In this document: one piece after another, positions 61,047 through 64,000 of the stretch
Position numbering within the stretch: the stretch's first letter is position 1
Layout of the letters: each line of letters begins with the position of its first letter
Assembly (NCBI RefSeq): GCF_000454065.1
Contig: NZ_KE695655.1
Location: 62,001 to 126,000 of the forward strand
Direction of reading: 5' to 3'
Source of the DNA: Brevibacillus thermoruber 423
Lineage (GTDB): Bacteria > Bacillota > Bacilli > Brevibacillales > Brevibacillaceae
Length of the DNA: 64,000 nucleotides
The notes under the pieces: generated by a model
What the model was told of the DNA's origin: nothing
The model's input: the letters and a program-made list of their open reading frames with translations, nothing else
Databases searched by the model: none
Translations under genes and position numbers: made by a program

Positions 61047-61366
61047 AAACGACATGTCCAGTACCGGACATGTCGTTTCATTGTGCAGACAAAGTGACTG
61101 CCTGGGGGAGAAGCACGTTTCCGGCTTCCGCTCCGTGCTCGCCCAGCAGGGAAGCACAGGCTGCACGCTCCGCACCGATTTGCGGGGGATCGCCAAAGCC
61201 GCATCGCTGCGCAGCCCATTCAGAGGTGGCGCTCCTTTTTCCCGCAAATCGCTGCTCCGCTTGGTAGGGCTTCACAAGTCGCTCTGCCTGGAAACATGCT
61301 TCTCCTCCGACACAATAGGTTTGTCTTCAGGCTGAAACGACATGTCCAAAACCGGACATGTCGTTT
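61047..61366. repeat. MITE-like inverted-repeat element, about 320 bp
   Basis: Both ends carry the same 32-bp palindrome: AAACGACATGTCC and GGACATGTCGTTT at 61047-61078 and at 61335-61366. Further inside, AGACAAA, then GGAGAAGCA-GTTTCC at 61105-61122 matches the reverse complement of GGAAACATGCTTCTCC near 61289-61304, and CGATTTGCGGG near 61178 matches its reverse complement CCCGCAAATCG near 61242. The element has no gene. The right palindrome followed by seven T can also terminate transcription. A non-autonomous transposon or large structured RNA would both fit. Confidence 0.6.
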
Positions 61367-61404
61367 TTTTGTTACGAAAAAGGGCTGTCGCGAATCGGCC
61401 AAAC

Positions 61405-61458
61405 TTTAAAAAAGCTTTACAATGGCACCACAATTCAACAACATTCGAGCGGTATAGT
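61405..61458 (+). promoter_or_regulatory. PhoP-box-like array and -10 element of the pst operon
   Basis: Four hexamers at exact 11-bp spacing, TTTAAA (61405), TTTACA (61416), ACCACA (61427) and ACAACA (61438), resemble the TTAACA repeats bound by PhoP. A TATAGT -10 box follows at 61453-61458 without a normal -35, as expected for a PhoP-activated promoter. Confidence 0.6.
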
Positions 61459-61513
61459 TTGTTCATGGAAAGAGAAACAATCCAAACCGATGTTTAAGGA
61501 GGATTTTCATCAG

Positions 61514-62428
61514 ATGAAAAAGCTCGGCAAAATGCTTATGGTGCTGACCTTCGCAGGTGCGCTTCTGGCGGGATGCGGAAGCAACAACGCAGCTCCGGCA
61601 CAACCGGAACAACAAGGCAATGCGCAAAACACCGGTTCTTCCGTATCCGGCGAGCCAGTAACCGCAGTAGGTTCCACCGCACTGCAGCCGCTCGTCGAAC
61701 AAGCGGCAAAAGACTTCATGGCCAAGAACCAGGGCGCGCAAATCCAGGTGCAGGGCGGCGGCAGCGGCACCGGTTTGAGCCAGGTTGCCAGCGGGGCAGC
61801 CACCATCGGCAACTCCGACATCTTCGCCGAAGAGAAACAAGGCATTCCGGCCAACGAGCTGGTCGACCATAAAGTGGCGGTAGTCGGGATGGCAGCAGTC
61901 GTAAGCCCGAAAGTCACGGTTGACAATCTGACCAAGCAGCAGTTGATCGACATCTTCACCGGCAAAATCACCAACTGGAAAGAAGTGGGCGGTCCTGACC
62001 TGAAAGTTACGCTGGTAAACCGTCCGAAGAGCTCCGGCACTCGCGCCACCTTCCACAAGTTCGCGCTGGACGGCCATGACGAAGCGGAAGGCATCACCGA
62101 AGATTCCTCCGGCACCGTTCGCAAAATCGTAGCGGAAACCCCGGGTGCCATCGGCTATTTGGCTCTTTCCTACATCGACAATTCGGTAAAAGCGCTGAAA
62201 CTGGACGGCGTGGAAGCCACTGCGGAAAACATCACCACGAACAAGTATCCGGTATGGGCGTATGAACACATGTACACCAAGGGGGAACCGACCGGCACGG
62301 CAAAAGCGTTCCTCGACTTCATCCTGAGCGATGAGGTGCAGAAGAAAACCGTCAAGGACCTGGGCTTCCTGCCCATCACCGACATGAAGATGGAGCGCGA
62401 CGCCCAAGGCAATGTAACCCAAAAATAA
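61514..62428 (+). CDS. pstS: Phosphate-binding lipoprotein PstS
   Basis: 304 residues from ATG 61514 with AAGGAGGA at 61497-61504; the frame open to 61358 runs through the promoter. Lipobox LLAGC with Cys near 20. The PstS phosphate-binding loops are present: VGSTALQPLVE, GGGSGTGLSQVASGAATIGNSD, and RPKSSGTRATFHKFAL. It captures phosphate outside the membrane for the PstCAB importer. The promoter region carries a PhoP-box-like array, so induction on phosphate limitation is expected. Confidence 0.95.
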   Translation: MKKLGKMLMVLTFAGALLAGCGSNNAAPAQPEQQGNAQNTGSSVSGEPVTAVGSTALQPLVEQAAKDFMAKNQGAQIQVQGGGSGTGLSQVASGAATIGNSDIFAEEKQGIPANELVDHKVAVVGMAAVVSPKVTVDNLTKQQLIDIFTGKITNWKEVGGPDLKVTLVNRPKSSGTRATFHKFALDGHDEAEGITEDSSGTVRKIVAETPGAIGYLALSYIDNSVKALKLDGVEATAENITTNKYPVWAYEHMYTKGEPTGTAKAFLDFILSDEVQKKTVKDLGFLPITDMKMERDAQGNVTQK

Positions 62429-62450
62429 TGGACAGACAATCGGCAGCAGA

Positions 62451-62483
62451 ATGAGGGGTGGGGGGGCACTTGCCCCTCATTTT
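62451..62483 (+). terminator. Partial terminator between pstS and pstC
   Basis: ATGAGGGG (62451-62458) and CCCCTCAT (62473-62480) with a G-rich loop and a short TTTT tail. Incomplete termination here would give more pstS than pstCA mRNA. Confidence 0.65.
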
Positions 62484-62515
62484 GCGTATTTCTCTGATTC
62501 ATATGGAGGGAGATT

Positions 62516-63508
62516 ATGAGTCGTCGTTCGGAAGGGTCAACTATCGCAAGCAACCGCATCATCGCAGACCACACGCCGGAAGTCGGGGAGCGGAAATCCG
62601 CGATCGACCGCAAGCTGCTGACGTACAACAAGCGTCAGTTTACAGAGAACGTGACAGGCCGATTCATCGCCATGGCGTGCGCCGGCCTGCTGGTGGTTGT
62701 CGTGCTGTCGATCACGTATTTTATCGCCTCCAAGGGGCTGTCGACGTTCCTGATCAATGGGGTCAGCCTTGGCGAGTTTTTGACCGGGGTAAAATGGGAC
62801 CCCGAAGGCGAGCCGGCTGTTTACGGCGTGCTGCCGTTTATTCTCGGCTCGTTCCTCGTTACCCTGCTGGCCGCGCTCATTGCGGCCCCGCTGGGCATTG
62901 GCGCAGCTATTTTCATGACGGAAATCTTCCCGGGTTTCGGGAAAAAAGTACTCAAGCCGGTCATTGAACTGCTGGTGGGCATTCCATCGGTCGTGTACGG
63001 CTACGTTGGTCTTACCTTGCTGGTACCGTTTATCCGCGAGCAGTTTGACGTTCTCGGGTTCAGCCTGCTGGCGGGGGGGCTCGTTCTGGCCCTGATGATT
63101 CTGCCGACCATTACCAGCGTGGCGACGGACGCCATTGAGGCTGTGCCGCAGGACTTGCGCAACGCCTCGCTCGCGCTGGGAGCGACCCGTTGGCAGACGA
63201 TTTGGAATGTGGTGCTGCATTCCGCGCTGCCGGGGTGCCTGACCGCTGTCGTGCTGGGGATGGCCCGCGCGTTCGGGGAAGCGCTGGCCGTGCAGATGGT
63301 GATTGGCAACACCACCAAGCTGCCGGGCGGCCTGCTCGACCCGATCAGCACGTTGACCAGCGGCATTACGCTGAACATGGGGAACACGATCCAGGGGACG
63401 CCCTACAACAACGCCCTGTGGTCCATGGCGCTCCTGCTCCTGCTGATGTCGTTTGTCTTCATCATGATCTTGCGCATTCTCGGCAGAAAGAAGTTGGTTA
63501 ACAAATGA
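62516..63508 (+). CDS. pstC: Phosphate ABC transporter permease PstC
   Basis: 330 residues from ATG 62516 with GGAGGGA upstream. A 50-residue cytoplasmic N-terminal extension precedes six membrane helices. PstC motifs are clear: FILGSFLVTLLAALIAAPLGIGAAIFMTE, ELLVGIPSVVYGYVGL, the EAA loop VPQDLRNASLALGATRWQTIWNVVLHSALPG, and ARAFGEALAVQMVIGN. It forms the channel with PstA. Its stop overlaps the pstA start by 4 bp. Confidence 0.95.
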   Translation: MSRRSEGSTIASNRIIADHTPEVGERKSAIDRKLLTYNKRQFTENVTGRFIAMACAGLLVVVVLSITYFIASKGLSTFLINGVSLGEFLTGVKWDPEGEPAVYGVLPFILGSFLVTLLAALIAAPLGIGAAIFMTEIFPGFGKKVLKPVIELLVGIPSVVYGYVGLTLLVPFIREQFDVLGFSLLAGGLVLALMILPTITSVATDAIEAVPQDLRNASLALGATRWQTIWNVVLHSALPGCLTAVVLGMARAFGEALAVQMVIGNTTKLPGGLLDPISTLTSGITLNMGNTIQGTPYNNALWSMALLLLLMSFVFIMILRILGRKKLVNK

Positions 63509-64000
63509 GAGCAAAAGTTCTGGATCGCACGGCCACTGTTGTTCTTACGCTGATTGCGCTCTTGATCGTCGGCACGCTGGTGGGACTGCTTGGCTTCATC
63601 CTTTCGCAGGGATGGCACAAGCTCACTCTCGACTTTCTCACCTCCGCGCCCGACATTGTCAATGCCGGCGGGGGTGTGGGGCCGCAGTTGTTCAACTCCA
63701 TCTACCTGCTGGTGCTGACCATGCTGATCGCACTGCCGCTGGGAATCGGGGCCGGCATTTACATGGCTGAATACGCTCCGGATAACAAGTTTACGCAGTT
63801 TATCCGGTTGAGTATAGAAGTGCTGTCTTCCCTTCCGTCCATCGTCGTCGGCCTGTTTGGGCTGCTGGTGTTCGTCAACATGACCGGGTGGGGGTATTCC
63901 CTGCTGTCCGGCGCCTTGGCCCTGACCGTGTTCAATTTCCCCCTGCTGGTGCGGATCACCGAGGATGCCCTGCGAAACGTCCCCCGCAGCCAAAAGGAGG
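63505..64000 (+). CDS. pstA: Phosphate ABC transporter permease PstA (3' truncated by window edge)
   Basis: ATG 63505 overlaps the pstC stop (ATGA). The visible 165 residues cover the first membrane helix, the periplasmic-side loop TSAPDIVNAGGGVGPQLFNSIYLL, the conserved ALPLGIGAGIYMAEYAP, SIEVLSSLPSIVVGLFGLLVFV, and the beginning of the EAA loop (ITEDALRNVPRSQ). The coding frame is open to the right edge. pstB is expected next. Confidence 0.95.
   Translation, partial: MRAKVLDRTATVVLTLIALLIVGTLVGLLGFILSQGWHKLTLDFLTSAPDIVNAGGGVGPQLFNSIYLLVLTMLIALPLGIGAGIYMAEYAPDNKFTQFIRLSIEVLSSLPSIVVGLFGLLVFVNMTGWGYSLLSGALALTVFNFPLLVRITEDALRNVPRSQKE

Overview
The window looks like a chromosomal segment of a GC-rich, endospore-forming Bacillales bacterium, most probably Brevibacillus or another Paenibacillaceae relative (inference). 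Strong AGGAGG-type ribosome binding sites, frequent GTG/TTG starts, sigma-A promoters of the TTGACA/TATAAT type, two S-box (SAM-I) riboswitches, a fruRKA operon, a citR-citA pair, RNase J1, a bacilliredoxin, a GerMN-domain lipoprotein and secreted subtilases all fit Firmicutes. I see no rRNA, tRNA, CRISPR array, intact transposase or phage module.

1-10 kb: the 3' part of a kanamycin-nucleotidyltransferase-like gene, a DUF2500-cupin fusion, a leftward operon of two very small unknown proteins, a divergent Lrp/MBL-fold pair sharing an operator-like dyad, a secreted subtilase, an ArsR-type regulator with a tiny coupled gene, a ClpP paralogue, a decayed epimerase, a chemoreceptor and a cupin. 10-19.5 kb: a 1039-residue cell-envelope subtilase, a 553-residue anchored or secreted protein, two LysR regulators, an EamA exporter, and citR-citA with a CcpC/CitR-type box.

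19.5-30.4 kb: the fructose PTS operon fruR-fruK-fruA-HPr, then an interval with AT-rich lipoprotein genes interrupted by a GC-rich NamA-type ene reductase, an orphan leader with terminator before a DUF2325 gene, a YezD/DUF2292 gene, a double-psi beta-barrel protein without a signal peptide, and a NIF3-family gene. 30.5-37.9 kb: two leftward operons, one with an ArsR-type repressor and a three-gene ABC-2 exporter, the other MoxR-DUF58-DUF4129.

38-49.4 kb: an S-box-controlled O-acetylhomoserine sulfhydrylase, a GNAT acetyltransferase, rhodanese, SCO1/SenC, RNase J1, bacilliredoxin, an aldo-keto reductase, an O-methyltransferase and a LytR-CpsA-Psr protein. Among them lie decayed chromate transporter, SDR and MFS genes. 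49.5-64 kb: an S-box-metNIQ operon, three tandem oligopeptide-binding protein genes (one lacking the lipobox cysteine), a two-gene operon of unknown function whose second gene appears to start at ATC, a cell-wall amidase plus GerMN lipoprotein, a MITE-like inverted repeat of about 320 bp, and a pstSCA phosphate operon with a PhoP-box-like array, cut by the right edge.

Common themes are sulfur and methionine acquisition under SAM control, carbon control (citR, fruR), peptide use (subtilases plus peptide-binding proteins), and gene decay by small deletions: four pseudogenes carry diagnostic internal deletions or frameshifts.
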